Shown here piece after piece: positions 9,218 to 17,945 of a stretch of 64,000 nucleotides of DNA; the first letter of the stretch is position 1, and each line of letters begins with the position of its first letter. The translations under genes were made by a program, and so were the position numbers. The stretch spans positions 188,252 through 252,251 of the forward strand of contig JAQXDE010000048.1 of assembly GCA_029251525.1 (NCBI GenBank). Reading direction: 5' to 3'. Origin of the DNA: Saprospiraceae bacterium. Lineage in GTDB: Bacteria > Bacteroidota > Bacteroidia > Chitinophagales > Saprospiraceae. The notes under the pieces are model-generated. The model was not told where the DNA came from. It did not search any database and worked only from the letters and a program-made list of their open reading frames with translations.

Positions 9218-10285
9218 ATGGATACCTCATTTCTTCAAGCAAATTTTCAGAAACATACTCTTGAATTCAAAAAGGCAAGTGGGACGTCTCGGGGTGTTTT
9301 ACGTATTAAAGAAAGTTGGTTTATTGTTTTAAAAAATGAGAAAACATGGAAATGGGGAATTGGAGAGTGTGGTTTATTGAAAGGACTAAGCGCAGATGAT
9401 CGACCTGGTTATGAAGAAAAATTGAAAGAAGTTTGTGATAATATTTCTAATCTAGATTATTGGTTGGAGGAAGGTCTGTTAGAATTTCCCTCCATCCAAT
9501 TTGGATTAGAAATGGCACTTAGAAGTTTTCATGCTGAAAATAAATTTCAACTTTTCCCATCTGAATTTACTGAAGGTAAAGCCTCAATTCCTATTAATGG
9601 TTTAGTATGGATGGGGGAAAAGGATTTTATGTGCCAACAAATAGAGGATAAACTAGATCAAGGTTTTGATTGCGTAAAAATGAAAATTGGAGCTATTGAT
9701 TTTGAAACTGAAATTGCTTTGCTGAAAAATATTCGGAAACGTTTTCCCAGGAATGAAATCGAAATTCGAGTAGATGCCAATGGTGCGTTTCAGCCAGGGG
9801 AGGATGCTTTACAAAAATTAAATACCCTAGCAAAGTTAAATATTCATTCCATCGAACAACCTATTCGGCAAGGACAAGTCGAAGAAATGGAAGATCTTTG
9901 TTGCAAAACACCACTACCGATTGCCTTAGATGAAGAGCTAATTGGTATTTTTAAAAAAGAGAAAAAGGAGGAACTCATTACTTTTATTCAACCGCAATAT
10001 ATAATATTAAAGCCTAGTTTTGTTGGCGGATTTAGAGGTTCGCAAGAATGGATTGATGCAGCATCTCGTTACGATATTCCTTGGTGGATTACATCGGCAC
10101 TCGAGAGTAATATTGGATTAAACGCAATTGCGCAATGGACATTTTCCTTGGAAAGTGAGATGTATCAAGGCTTGGGAACGGGGGGGTTGTATACTAATAA
10201 TTTCCCTTCGCCACTTTTCGTAAAGGAAGGAACGTTGAATTTTGATCAAAGAAAAAAATGGGATTTAGGATTATTGAATATTTAA
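9218..10285 (+). CDS. menC: o-Succinylbenzoate synthase (enolase superfamily)
   Basis: 355 aa, starting 3 nt after the menD stop. It belongs to the muconate-lactonising subgroup of the enolase superfamily. The catalytic KxK is in DCVKMKIG, and metal ligands are in RVDANGAF (Asp), SIEQPI (Glu) and IALDEEL (Asp/Glu). A second lysine is in IILKPSFVGGF, and the C-terminal barrel has WWITSALESNIGLNAIAQ. The operon position between menD and menE supports dehydration of SHCHC to o-succinylbenzoate rather than another superfamily reaction. Confidence 0.85.
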   Translation: MDTSFLQANFQKHTLEFKKASGTSRGVLRIKESWFIVLKNEKTWKWGIGECGLLKGLSADDRPGYEEKLKEVCDNISNLDYWLEEGLLEFPSIQFGLEMALRSFHAENKFQLFPSEFTEGKASIPINGLVWMGEKDFMCQQIEDKLDQGFDCVKMKIGAIDFETEIALLKNIRKRFPRNEIEIRVDANGAFQPGEDALQKLNTLAKLNIHSIEQPIRQGQVEEMEDLCCKTPLPIALDEELIGIFKKEKKEELITFIQPQYIILKPSFVGGFRGSQEWIDAASRYDIPWWITSALESNIGLNAIAQWTFSLESEMYQGLGTGGLYTNNFPSPLFVKEGTLNFDQRKKWDLGLLNI

Positions 10286-10288
10286 AAA

Positions 10289-11380
10289 ATGTATCAAGAT
10301 TTTCAAAATATTATTTTGGATGGAAAGAAATTTGGAGTTAGAGAACTTCAAAAAATGACATCTATTTTGTCTTGGAAAAATGATGTTTACCAGTTTATCC
10401 GAGAGTGGCTTGACGGGAAATCCGCTATTCAAGTTAGTACATCAGGGACAACTGGGACGCCTAAAACAATATTTTTACAAAAAAATAAAATGATCGCCTC
10501 TGCTCTCAAAACAGGTGAATATTTTAATATTCAAAAAAATGAAAGAGCATTGTTATGTCTTTCTCCAAATTACATCGCAGGGAAAATGATGATCGTACGA
10601 GCGTTCGTTTTGGGATTAGATCTAGTGCTCGTTGAACCCTCCGGAAACCCTTTGAAAAATACAGTGTTTGAAGAGGTAAATTTTGCAGCAATGGTTCCAC
10701 TTCAAGCTTTAAATTCTTTTCAAAATGAAAAAGAACACCAACAGTTCCAAAAAATAAATAAAATAATTATTGGCGGAGGATCAGTAGGTAAGACATTGTT
10801 GAATTTTATCCAAAAAGAAAACAACAATTTTTACGCTACCTATGGAATGACAGAAACGATTACTCACATTGCAGTAAAAACTCTACGTAATGGAATGCTT
10901 CAACAGTCCTCAAAAAAAGAGCAAAGCAATTTTTTCGAAACACTCACCAACGTTCAAATAAAAACAGACGATCGAGGTTGCTTAATTATTAATGCTCCCG
11001 ACGTCGCAGAAGAAACAGTTGTCACCAATGACTTAGTCGAAATCATAACTCCGTCCAAATTCAAATGGCTTGGTCGCTTCGATAATATCATCAACACAGG
11101 TGGGATAAAAATAATCCCTGAGAATGTAGAAGCATTATTAGAGAAATATTTAGACCGTAGATTTTTCATCAGTAGTCAATCTGACGAATTACTGGGAGAA
11201 CGAATAATTCTAATCATAGAAGGAAAAGCTTTTTCTCAAAAAGAAAGCGAGGGATTAAGTAATTTTATGAGAAATAACTTAACTAAATTCTCTATTCCAA
11301 AAGCAGTTTTTTTTATTCAAAAATTTTTAGAAACTGACTCTGGAAAAATTAAAAGAATAGCTACAAAAGAACTTTTATGA
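10289..11380 (+). CDS. menE: o-Succinylbenzoate--CoA ligase (AMP-binding)
   Basis: 363 aa, a short ANL-superfamily adenylating enzyme. It carries the P-loop motif STSGTTGTPK (about residues 50-60), the YGMTETITHIA motif, and the hinge/C-terminal part GRFDNIINTGGIKI followed by DSGKIKRIATKELL with its catalytic lysine. It activates o-succinylbenzoate with CoA. At about 360 aa it is shorter than B. subtilis MenE, as is common in Bacteroidota. It starts 3 nt after menC, and its TGA overlaps the next ATG (ATGA), pointing to tight coupling. menB (naphthoate synthase), the next step, is not in the window. Confidence 0.85.
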   Translation: MYQDFQNIILDGKKFGVRELQKMTSILSWKNDVYQFIREWLDGKSAIQVSTSGTTGTPKTIFLQKNKMIASALKTGEYFNIQKNERALLCLSPNYIAGKMMIVRAFVLGLDLVLVEPSGNPLKNTVFEEVNFAAMVPLQALNSFQNEKEHQQFQKINKIIIGGGSVGKTLLNFIQKENNNFYATYGMTETITHIAVKTLRNGMLQQSSKKEQSNFFETLTNVQIKTDDRGCLIINAPDVAEETVVTNDLVEIITPSKFKWLGRFDNIINTGGIKIIPENVEALLEKYLDRRFFISSQSDELLGERIILIIEGKAFSQKESEGLSNFMRNNLTKFSIPKAVFFIQKFLETDSGKIKRIATKELL

Positions 11381-12393
11381 AACTTCATCTCCATCGATTT
11401 CAACTCGAGACTAAAACTCCTTTTAAATTATCAAGAGTTACTTATAATGTTCGTGAATTACTCGTAGTAGAACTAGAAGAAGATGGTTTTAGTGGTTTTG
11501 GAGAAGCCTCCGATCATTCATTTTACGATGTTAAAATAGAGGAGATATGGGAAGTTTTGGAAAATTTAAAACCAATTATTGAGGCTTACGAATTTGATAC
11601 ACCGGAACAATTTTGGGAGGAAATGAATTCATATTTAAAGGATCATTCTTTTGCACAATGTGCATTGGATGTTGCAGCTCATGATTTGTTCGGAAAAAAA
11701 ATGGGCAAACCACTTTATGAATTATGGGGGCTAAAATTAGAAAACTTGCCCATCACAGATTATACTGTCGGAATCGATACCCCTGAAAAGATGGTAGAAA
11801 AGATGCGAGCGAAACCTTGGTCTGTGTATAAAATTAAATTAGGTGTTCCCGAAGATTTAGAAATAATGAAAGCGTTGCGAGCAGCGACTGATGTACCTTT
11901 TCGGATTGATGCGAATTGTGGATGGACTGTTAAAGAAGCTATTGAGAAATCTGTTGAGCTTAAAAAACTAGGAGTGGAATTTATTGAACAGCCATTGCGA
12001 GGAGGAGAGTTTGATGAGATGAAGGATGTTTATGAAAAAAGTGCTTTACCAGTCTTTGCGGATGAAAGTTGTGTGAGCGAAAGTGATGTGAAGAAGTGTG
12101 TCGGACGATTTCATGGCATTAATATTAAGTTGATGAAATGTGGAGGATTGACACCTGCTCGAAGAATGATTGAGGAGGCTCGAAAATTAGGTCTGCAAGT
12201 GATGGCAGGTTGTATGATGGAATCTTCGATTGGAATATCTGCTGTGGCACAACTACTTCCTTTACTAGATTACATAGACATGGATAGCATTCTTTTGATT
12301 AAAAAAGACATTGCAGAAGGAGTAAAAATTTTAGAAAATGGAGAAGTTGTTTTCCCAGAAGAAAATGGAATTGGCGTGAAATTATTGTCCTAA
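11377..12393 (+). CDS. Enolase-superfamily dipeptide epimerase (L-Ala-D/L-Glu epimerase type)
   Basis: 338 aa. A second enolase-superfamily enzyme directly coupled to menE. The KxK acid-base pair is in YKIKLG, the metal ligands in FRIDANCGW, EFIEQPL and VFADESC, and the opposite-face lysine in NIKLMKCGG. The segment TPARRMIEEARKLGLQVMAGCMMESSIGISA is characteristic of L-Ala-D/L-Glu dipeptide epimerases, which recycle murein peptides. Its place in a menaquinone operon is unexpected by function. Another dipeptide specificity or an OSBS-like activity cannot be ruled out. It ends 4 nt into the convergent tetR-type gene. Confidence 0.78.
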   Translation: MKLHLHRFQLETKTPFKLSRVTYNVRELLVVELEEDGFSGFGEASDHSFYDVKIEEIWEVLENLKPIIEAYEFDTPEQFWEEMNSYLKDHSFAQCALDVAAHDLFGKKMGKPLYELWGLKLENLPITDYTVGIDTPEKMVEKMRAKPWSVYKIKLGVPEDLEIMKALRAATDVPFRIDANCGWTVKEAIEKSVELKKLGVEFIEQPLRGGEFDEMKDVYEKSALPVFADESCVSESDVKKCVGRFHGINIKLMKCGGLTPARRMIEEARKLGLQVMAGCMMESSIGISAVAQLLPLLDYIDMDSILLIKKDIAEGVKILENGEVVFPEENGIGVKLLS

Positions 12394-13016
12394 AATAAAT
12401 GAACTGCTACTTTTTTAAACTCTCCTTGGCCTTTTTTCGTGAGGTAAGGAAAAAGCATTCCGAATAAAATATCTTTTTGATTGCTAATATTTTCAATTAC
12501 TTTTTTTTTGCGATAAATGGCTATAGTATTGAGCCACGCATCACTAAAATTAATCATCCTTTTTGCCAAAAAATCATACTCTTTTTCGAAAAGAGGAAGC
12601 CGCATTTTCTTTTCATCAATCAGCGTTTGAAAAAGAAACATACTTCCTTTTAACCTTCTTTGGTAGGCCTTCTGGAAATGTATTCTGATATCTTCATCTT
12701 CTCTTAAAACCCCATTCAAATCAGCCCAGAAAAATTTATAAGCGATCATCCTTTTCATACTTGTGTACATACTATCTGAAACAAATTGTAGTGTTAGATT
12801 CTGTTCATGAATATTGTCAACTCTTTTGTCAAATACCTTAACCATGTCGAAGTATAACTTCTTAAGCAGTTCTTTTCGTGTTTTATAATGATAATTCAAA
12901 TTGCCAGAACTCATATTAAGTTCTTGAGCAATCATTCTTACTGTGACATTAAAGTAGCCTTGTTGATTAAAGAGTAATCGAGCAGCATCCTGTATATTTT
13001 CTTTAGTATTTCTCAT
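12390..13016 (-). CDS. TetR-family transcriptional regulator
   Basis: 208 aa. The N-terminal TetR helix-turn-helix is clear: IQDAARLLFNQQGYFNVTVRMIAQELNMS (written here only to locate it at residues 6-35) followed by the typical recognition segment GNLNYHYKTRKELL. The helical C-terminal ligand domain is not diagnostic. The gene is transcribed divergently from the alpha/beta hydrolase locus, with 58 bp between them holding an inverted repeat, the usual arrangement for a regulator and its target. Its stop overlaps the end of the epimerase gene. Confidence 0.85.
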   Translation of the reverse strand: MRNTKENIQDAARLLFNQQGYFNVTVRMIAQELNMSSGNLNYHYKTRKELLKKLYFDMVKVFDKRVDNIHEQNLTLQFVSDSMYTSMKRMIAYKFFWADLNGVLREDEDIRIHFQKAYQRRLKGSMFLFQTLIDEKKMRLPLFEKEYDFLAKRMINFSDAWLNTIAIYRKKKVIENISNQKDILFGMLFPYLTKKGQGEFKKVAVHLF

Positions 13017-13039
13017 TAGTAAACTTGTCCTAATTTCGT

Positions 13040-13063
13040 ATTTTAGAAAATTTGACCTAAAAT
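13040..13063. promoter_or_regulatory. Candidate TetR operator between divergent genes
   Basis: ATTTTAG and CTAAAAT form a perfect 7-bp inverted repeat with a 10-nt spacer. It is placed where a divergent autoregulator would bind, 12 nt from the hydrolase start. Confidence 0.4.
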
Positions 13064-13074
13064 TATAAAATAAT

Positions 13075-13937
13075 ATGAAATCATTGTATAAATCACTCGA
13101 GCATAAAAAAGCAATTCTAGAAATATATCAGGAGAAATTAGATGAACTAAATGTAGGTTATCGTTTTGAAGAGGTAGGGACGGAATTTGGAATAACTAAT
13201 ATTGTTGTAACTGGAAATGAGAATAATCCACCTTTGGTCTTGGTGCATGGTTCAAATGGATGCGCTCCAATCGGTCTAGAAATTTTTCCAAAACTTGCTC
13301 AGAAACATCAAGTATTTGCAGTAGATGTAATTGCTCAACCAAATCGAAGTTCAGAAACTCGACCTAGTATGAAGGATAATTCTTACGGGAAATGGATGAA
13401 TGAGGTTATGGCGAAAATGAATTTGACAGGGGTAACAATTGTTGGCTTCTCATTTGGAGGATTGATTATTTGGAAAACACTTGTGGAGGATGAGGCTAGA
13501 ATCAAAGAGGCATTTTTAATATGTCCAGCAGGGTTAGTAAATGGAAATCCTTTAAAAGCAATTTTTAATGTTTTATTCCAATAAAAAGATATATGTGGAC
13601 GAAGAAACAAAAATTTGTTGAGCGATTTTTAAGTGCATTATTTACTGAGCGTGATGAATTTGCGATAAAATATCTTTCAAAAGTGTTTCTCGATTTTGAA
13701 ATGGATTTTTCACCTATCCCAATGATTAAAGAAAGTGAAGCAAAAAAGATAACAAAGCCTTTAACTATAATTGGAGCTGATAACGACCTCGTTTTTCCGG
13801 GAGAAAAATTGCTAAAACGTGCTAAATCTATTTTCCCTTCATTAAAAAAAGTATGGCTATTAGATGATTCTAAGCACGTTCTACGAAAGACAGATAACCA
13901 AAAAATTGAAGACTTGATCTTAAGTTCAATTGGGTAG
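13075..13937 (+). pseudogene. Alpha/beta hydrolase, interrupted by a -1 frameshift
   Basis: Two ORFs together make one complete alpha/beta hydrolase. The first (13075-13584) has the oxyanion motif VLVHGSNG and nucleophile elbow GFSFGG. The second (in frame from before 13593 to 13937) supplies the acid ADNDLVFPG and the histidine DDSKHVL. Adding one T to the short T-run at 13571-13574 joins them as ...AIFNVFIPIKRYMWTKK..., about 288 aa, the normal family size. The likely state is a recent frameshift, but a sequencing error or phase variation is possible because all other catalytic residues survive. It diverges from the tetR-type gene and overlaps the end of the O-antigen ligase gene by 12 nt. 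Confidence 0.75.
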
Positions 13938-15224
13938 AGGATTAGTGTTTTTAGTATTTAGAAAATGAATTCCTAGAAGTAAAAAGAAAACATAGAATCC
14001 CACTCCGACTGAATTTTCAATCGTGTTTTCTGTGAGAAATGAAGCAAAAATAATCAGATGTAGTGTAATAAATAATGCATCTGGTTTTATTTTTTTATAA
14101 AAGAGAGGAAAGAAAAAAGCGAGTATAAAAACCGCTAAACCAATTATTCCCATACCTGCACAAACTGAAATGAATTGGTTGTGAGGCATTTTTTTATCTG
14201 TAATTTCTGGAAATCTTTCATCATAAATTTTATGTACTTCTTTGCGTAAATCACCTGCGCCGACGCCTAGCCATTTTTCCTTTTGGCAGATCTCTAAACC
14301 AACCTTGAAGGATATTAATCGACTTGCGTCTGAACTTCGTAGCGGTAAATCATAATAATATTGTTGCCAATCCCAAATGGTATAATCGACTTTTTGCTTA
14401 AATCCTTCGATTGAATTATAGGCAATGGCAGGAGTAAAAAACAATGTAATTACAGAGGCAAGGCTTATTAAATAATTTTTTTGCGAAAATGCAAAACGGA
14501 AACTTAAAAATAGGAAAGAGGCATACAAAACCAGAATTCCACTTCTCACAGAAAGCACATGGATGAAGAAAAATAAAAATCCTGTCATTCCTAAAATCAG
14601 CCATTTTTCCCAAGTCCATTTCCAATAGAAATTCCGTACAAATAAAATCATTCCTCCAATGATGGAAAGCGCTATCATCAAACTATAGCGAATATGATTG
14701 ACAGGAGTCGGGATGGGTTGACCTTTACCTAAATTTTCGGTGATAATTGAATAGTCTTGCCAATAGTCAAATCCAACTAATAAGGAACTTCCAAAGGATA
14801 AAATCAAATAAAAATATAGAATGGATAAATATTCTCTTTCTTTCATCTGAGGAATACTTGCGAAGGCAAAGGGCAATAGTAAAAAAGGTAGTTTTATACG
14901 TAATCGCTCTAACCAGTAACTCGTATCGGAGGAATAAATTCCTGTTGTCAAAATCAAAAAGAAAAAAACGGTAACCGCTAAATATGCTTTGTTAGATATA
15001 AAGTTTTGCCAGTTAGAGTGAAGTCGCGAGTTTAATTGAAGGGGTTGTTTATTTTCAAAATTGAGTTCAAAAATACTCATCATGAATAAACAAATCATCG
15101 TTACTGAAATAACAAATTTTGAATAGATTAATGCCCACAGATATGCAAATAAAAACAATCTTCTTGCTCTTAAAGGAGAAAATAGTATTAAGAAATTGGA
15201 AATTGTTCTTTTTTTGGAAGACAC
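13926..15224 (-). CDS. O-antigen ligase/polymerase-like membrane protein (Wzy_C type)
   Basis: 432 aa, with about ten to twelve hydrophobic segments. The Wzy_C/WaaL signature region is visible near the C-terminal third: WLGVGAGDLRKEVHKIYDE, then DKKMPHNQFISVCAGMGIIG, in a large loop followed by membrane helices. Such proteins transfer or polymerise polysaccharide on lipid carriers at the outer face of the inner membrane. No other polysaccharide genes adjoin it, so the exact substrate is open. The last codons overlap the convergent hydrolase locus. Confidence 0.75.
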   Translation of the reverse strand: MSSKKRTISNFLILFSPLRARRLFLFAYLWALIYSKFVISVTMICLFMMSIFELNFENKQPLQLNSRLHSNWQNFISNKAYLAVTVFFFLILTTGIYSSDTSYWLERLRIKLPFLLLPFAFASIPQMKEREYLSILYFYLILSFGSSLLVGFDYWQDYSIITENLGKGQPIPTPVNHIRYSLMIALSIIGGMILFVRNFYWKWTWEKWLILGMTGFLFFFIHVLSVRSGILVLYASFLFLSFRFAFSQKNYLISLASVITLFFTPAIAYNSIEGFKQKVDYTIWDWQQYYYDLPLRSSDASRLISFKVGLEICQKEKWLGVGAGDLRKEVHKIYDERFPEITDKKMPHNQFISVCAGMGIIGLAVFILAFFFPLFYKKIKPDALFITLHLIIFASFLTENTIENSVGVGFYVFFLLLGIHFLNTKNTNPLPN

Positions 15225-15812
15225 CTTTTTCGTTTTGAGTTAGCGTAATTTTACTGCAAGATATATTAAACGATCGGTCTTTTTTATGGGTGTAAAGGAA
15301 TAAATATAGATTCACTTGAAGATTTAACGATTACTTGTGCCCCTTATTGTATATGGGGTTAAGGATGATTTACAAAAGTGTAATGTATTTTTAATTGTTA
15401 ATCTTTAAACTCAGTTATAAAAGTGAAGTTTTCGTTAAACTATTGAGTTAAGTTAATTTATCGTCATAAAATTTATTTTACCATTTGTAATATTTTTTGG
15501 TGGTTGCGTTATAGTTAATGTATAAGTGACGAAAGCAACTGATTTAATGAAATAATATTTTTCATGTATTCACGTGACGAATAATTAACAATATCAAAAT
15601 TCATTTGATTATTTTTATAAATACTTTCAAGTAAAAATAAGTAACAAAGACTATGTGAAAAAAAATATATTTTAAAAAGTGGAAATAAATGGAAAAGGTT
15701 TAATGTAGAATGTGGGTTTGTGGAAAAGCGTAGTGGTTGTATTTTTGGTGACTCACTAACAAAGTGCGAAAGTTATTTTAAAATAGGTTTTTATTGGGTA
15801 GTTAATTTTGAA
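15225..15812. other. Intergenic stretch with no recognised gene
   Basis: About 590 bp of very AT-rich DNA upstream of the O-antigen ligase-like gene. All frames are broken by stops and no protein similarity was recognised. It probably contains the promoter of the minus-strand gene, but no clear TAnnTTTG element was singled out. Confidence 0.4.
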
Positions 15813-15840
15813 AACCTGTTCTAATAATTTAGAACAAGTT
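15813..15840 (-). terminator. Terminator of the nitroreductase gene
   Basis: A 10-bp stem (AACCTGTTCT / AGAACAAGTT, one wobble) with an 8-nt loop lies 38 nt beyond the stop of the minus-strand nitroreductase. Short T-runs flank it on both strands. Confidence 0.65.
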
Positions 15841-15878
15841 TTTTATGAACTATCCTGATTTAATTAATTACTACGTGA

Positions 15879-16478
15879 TTAGAACCATTCAATTTTTTCT
15901 GCGATCGATCTTCGCATTCCTTTTATTGAGGGCATCTCATGGTAACCCATGTATAAAAACCCTAAACACCTTTCTCCTATTTTTAAATTTAAATATCCAT
16001 TTAAGTGTTTTATCGCTTCCGGTGAACTCCAATAGCACCCAATGTTATAAGCTGAACAAGTCAAATACATATTTTGTACTGCAGCACCAATAGAGGCAAT
16101 TTCTTCCCATTCAGGAATACTTTCTTTTGGATCGCGTTGCATACAAATAGCAATTATAGTATCACTTTGCAAAGCTTTCTTCAACGGTTTTTTGTATTTG
16201 ATTTCAGAAAATTTTTCTGTAGGTGTAATTGTTTTATATACTTCTGAGAGTTCATTTCCTAACTGTTCCAATAAATCTCCCCTGAATACTTTAAACCGCC
16301 ACGGTTCTGTCAATTTGTGTGTAGGAGCCCAATTCGCATTTTCCAAAACTTGTTCAATAATTCTTTTGGGAATGCTTTTTTGGATATATGATTTTGGAAA
16401 AATAGAGCGACGGTTTTTGATAAGTTCATTGACTTGCTCAGGCAATAATTTACTCATTGATTTAGATTTTAGTTTCAA
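15879..16478 (-). CDS. Nitroreductase-family flavoprotein
   Basis: 199 aa. It carries the FMN-binding nitroreductase pattern: RRSIFPKSY near the N-terminus, EQVLENANWAPTHKLTEPWRF, then IASIGAAVQNMYLTCSAYNIGCYWSSP and CLGFLYMGYHE near the C-terminus. Such enzymes are dimeric, reduce nitro compounds, quinones or flavins with NAD(P)H, and resemble the YdjA subgroup. Met8 (MSKLLPEQ) is an alternative start. A strong inverted repeat lies about 50 bp upstream of the start. Confidence 0.82.
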   Translation of the reverse strand: MKLKSKSMSKLLPEQVNELIKNRRSIFPKSYIQKSIPKRIIEQVLENANWAPTHKLTEPWRFKVFRGDLLEQLGNELSEVYKTITPTEKFSEIKYKKPLKKALQSDTIIAICMQRDPKESIPEWEEIASIGAAVQNMYLTCSAYNIGCYWSSPEAIKHLNGYLNLKIGERCLGFLYMGYHEMPSIKGMRRSIAEKIEWF

Positions 16479-16528
16479 AAGTACATAACAAATAAATACT
16501 TTTAAGGTTGAGATGAATAGAGGATAAA

Positions 16529-16556
16529 TAAACTTTCAAATTTTATTGAAAGTTTA
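16529..16556. promoter_or_regulatory. Perfect inverted repeat between nitroreductase and small membrane protein
   Basis: TAAACTTTCAA and TTGAAAGTTTA form an exact 11-bp inverted repeat with a 6-nt spacer in a 305-bp intergenic region. The 19-mer at 16533-16551 matches the element at 5851-5869 at 18 of 19 positions. The rest of this gap shows nothing recognisable. Confidence 0.45.
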
Positions 16557-16783
16557 GTAAATTGTATATATATTTGGATGGTTAAATCAAAAATAATGAT
16601 TTGATAAAGTTTTCCTCATATTAATTTAATTACTCAAACTATTTTGTTTACTACTTTTTGGTATTTAAGGTTCACAATTGAGGGGCTAACTAAAATAAAA
16701 AGGCAAGTATAAGAAATACAGTTTAAAAAATAAATGAAAAGTATTCTTGGCAGCAATTAAATTAATAAACCATTAAAAAAGTC

Positions 16784-17140
16784 ATGATTTCAAGAACAAG
16801 AATGAAATTAGATGTCTTTGGACAAAGCATTTTAATTGGCGCATTTATATTGTTATGGTTTTTTAATCGACAATATATATGGACTAGTGGAATGTTAATT
16901 ATTTTAGGAATTTGGCAGTTGGCAAGTGCCATACATTTGTTTTTAGCCTATAGATATATTCAACGAATTAATTTTGTGAGAACTGTATTGGTGCTTGGGA
17001 TCAGTCTACCAGTTTGGATTAATTTTGTTGGGAATTGGGCCTATGTTCCTGTTGGAGGATTGTTGTTGTGGTACTTCTTTTGGAGTGTGCGTGATTTGTT
17101 TATTGTGTATCGTCGACCGAGGAGTTTTTGGGATTTATAA
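16784..17140 (+). CDS. Small four-helix membrane protein of unknown function
   Basis: 118 aa, not recognised. Four hydrophobic stretches fit membrane helices: about residues 11-28, 31-54, 64-82 and 87-106. The C-terminus is basic (IVYRRPRSFWDL). The sequence is rich in Trp and aromatic residues. It is monocistronic and followed by a strong terminator, which supports a real gene. Confidence 0.6.
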   Translation: MISRTRMKLDVFGQSILIGAFILLWFFNRQYIWTSGMLIILGIWQLASAIHLFLAYRYIQRINFVRTVLVLGISLPVWINFVGNWAYVPVGGLLLWYFFWSVRDLFIVYRRPRSFWDL

Positions 17141-17185
17141 CTTGCTTATAGTATCAGTTTTGAGCTGATGACAGCAGGAGTAAGA

Positions 17186-17231
17186 AACACCATTATCTAG
17201 TTTTATTTAGATAGTGGTGTTTTTTATTTTT
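17186..17231 (+). terminator. Rho-independent terminator
   Basis: A 14-nt stem (AACACCATTATCTA / TAGATAGTGGTGTT, one wobble) with an 8-nt loop is followed by TTTTTTATTTTT. Confidence 0.85.
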
Positions 17232-17246
17232 AGGCTAATCTAAAAA
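17227..17246. promoter_or_regulatory. Candidate DtxR/MntR-type operator
   Basis: TTTTTAGGCTAATCTAAAAA is a 20-bp near-palindrome (8 of 10 positions pair). It strongly resembles the TTAGG...CTAA pattern of DtxR-family boxes and sits just upstream of the -7 element of the dtxR-type gene, so the regulator probably controls its own operon. Confidence 0.6.
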
Positions 17247-17254
17247 TTTATTCC

Positions 17255-17262
17255 TATCTTTG
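17255..17262 (+). promoter_or_regulatory. -7 promoter element of the metalloregulator operon
   Basis: TATCTTTG matches TAnnTTTG exactly and lies 18 nt before the start codon at 17281, giving a very short leader. Confidence 0.6.
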
Positions 17263-17280
17263 ACGAAAGAAAAATAATAA

Positions 17281-17940
17281 ATGAAGATTTCGAAGACAGA
17301 AGAGAATTATTTAAAGGTGATATTTTCCATTTTAGAAAAAGGAAAACCTTCAGCGAGCACAAATGCCATTTCCAAAAAGATGCAAACGAGTGCTGCTTCT
17401 GTAACGGATATGGTCAAAAGATTAGCAAAGAAAAAGTTAGCTATTCACGAGAGTCACAAAGGAGTAAAGTTGACTAAGAGAGGAGGTCAAATTGCTACTA
17501 TGTTGCTTAGGAAGCATCGGTTGTGGGAAGTTTTTTTGGTGGATAAGTTAGATTTTCTTTGGGATGAAGTTCATGAAATGGCTGAGGAGTTAGAGCATAT
17601 TCAGTCGAAAGAAATGATTGACCGATTAGATAGCTTTTTGGGGAACCCGAAATTTGATCCGCATGGAGATCCCATTCCAGATGCAGAGGGAAATTTTGCT
17701 ACACGGCAACAAACTCCGTTGAATGAATTTAAAGTGGGAGAGAAGGGAACAGTAGTTGGTGTGCGAGAGTCATCTACACCATTTTTGCAATACCTCGATC
17801 AATTGGACTTGGGGCTTGGTTCGAAAGTAGAAATTTTAGAAAAGTTTGAATACGATAATTCAGCTAAAATTTTATTGAATAAATCAAAAGAGATTGTGAT
17901 AACAGGTAAAGTTTGTTTGAATCTTTTTTTGCAAAAGTAA
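17281..17940 (+). CDS. DtxR/MntR-family metal-dependent regulator with FeoA-like C-terminal domain
   Basis: 219 aa. The winged helix occupies about residues 1-65 (KTEENYLKVIF...TSAASVTDMVKRLAKKKL). The dimerisation/metal domain has the usual His/Glu ligands in LRKHRLWEVFL, VHEMAEELEHI and DPHGDPIP. An SH3-like FeoA domain fills about residues 145-219. The protein represses metal uptake genes when loaded with Mn or Fe. It is followed at once by Mn/Zn-type ABC transporter genes, which makes manganese or zinc homeostasis its likely role. The operator-like palindrome in its promoter suggests autoregulation. Confidence 0.88.
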   Translation: MKISKTEENYLKVIFSILEKGKPSASTNAISKKMQTSAASVTDMVKRLAKKKLAIHESHKGVKLTKRGGQIATMLLRKHRLWEVFLVDKLDFLWDEVHEMAEELEHIQSKEMIDRLDSFLGNPKFDPHGDPIPDAEGNFATRQQTPLNEFKVGEKGTVVGVRESSTPFLQYLDQLDLGLGSKVEILEKFEYDNSAKILLNKSKEIVITGKVCLNLFLQK

Positions 17941-17945
17941 TAGAT

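Noticed and set aside
15845..16093. 82-codon plus-strand ORF opposite the nitroreductase
   Set aside because: It lies antisense to a clear flavoprotein gene and its translation has no features of its own.
17913..17945. Extended N-terminus of the metal-binding protein
   Set aside because: These codons overlap the regulator gene and would bury the signal peptide; ATG at 17946 fits better.
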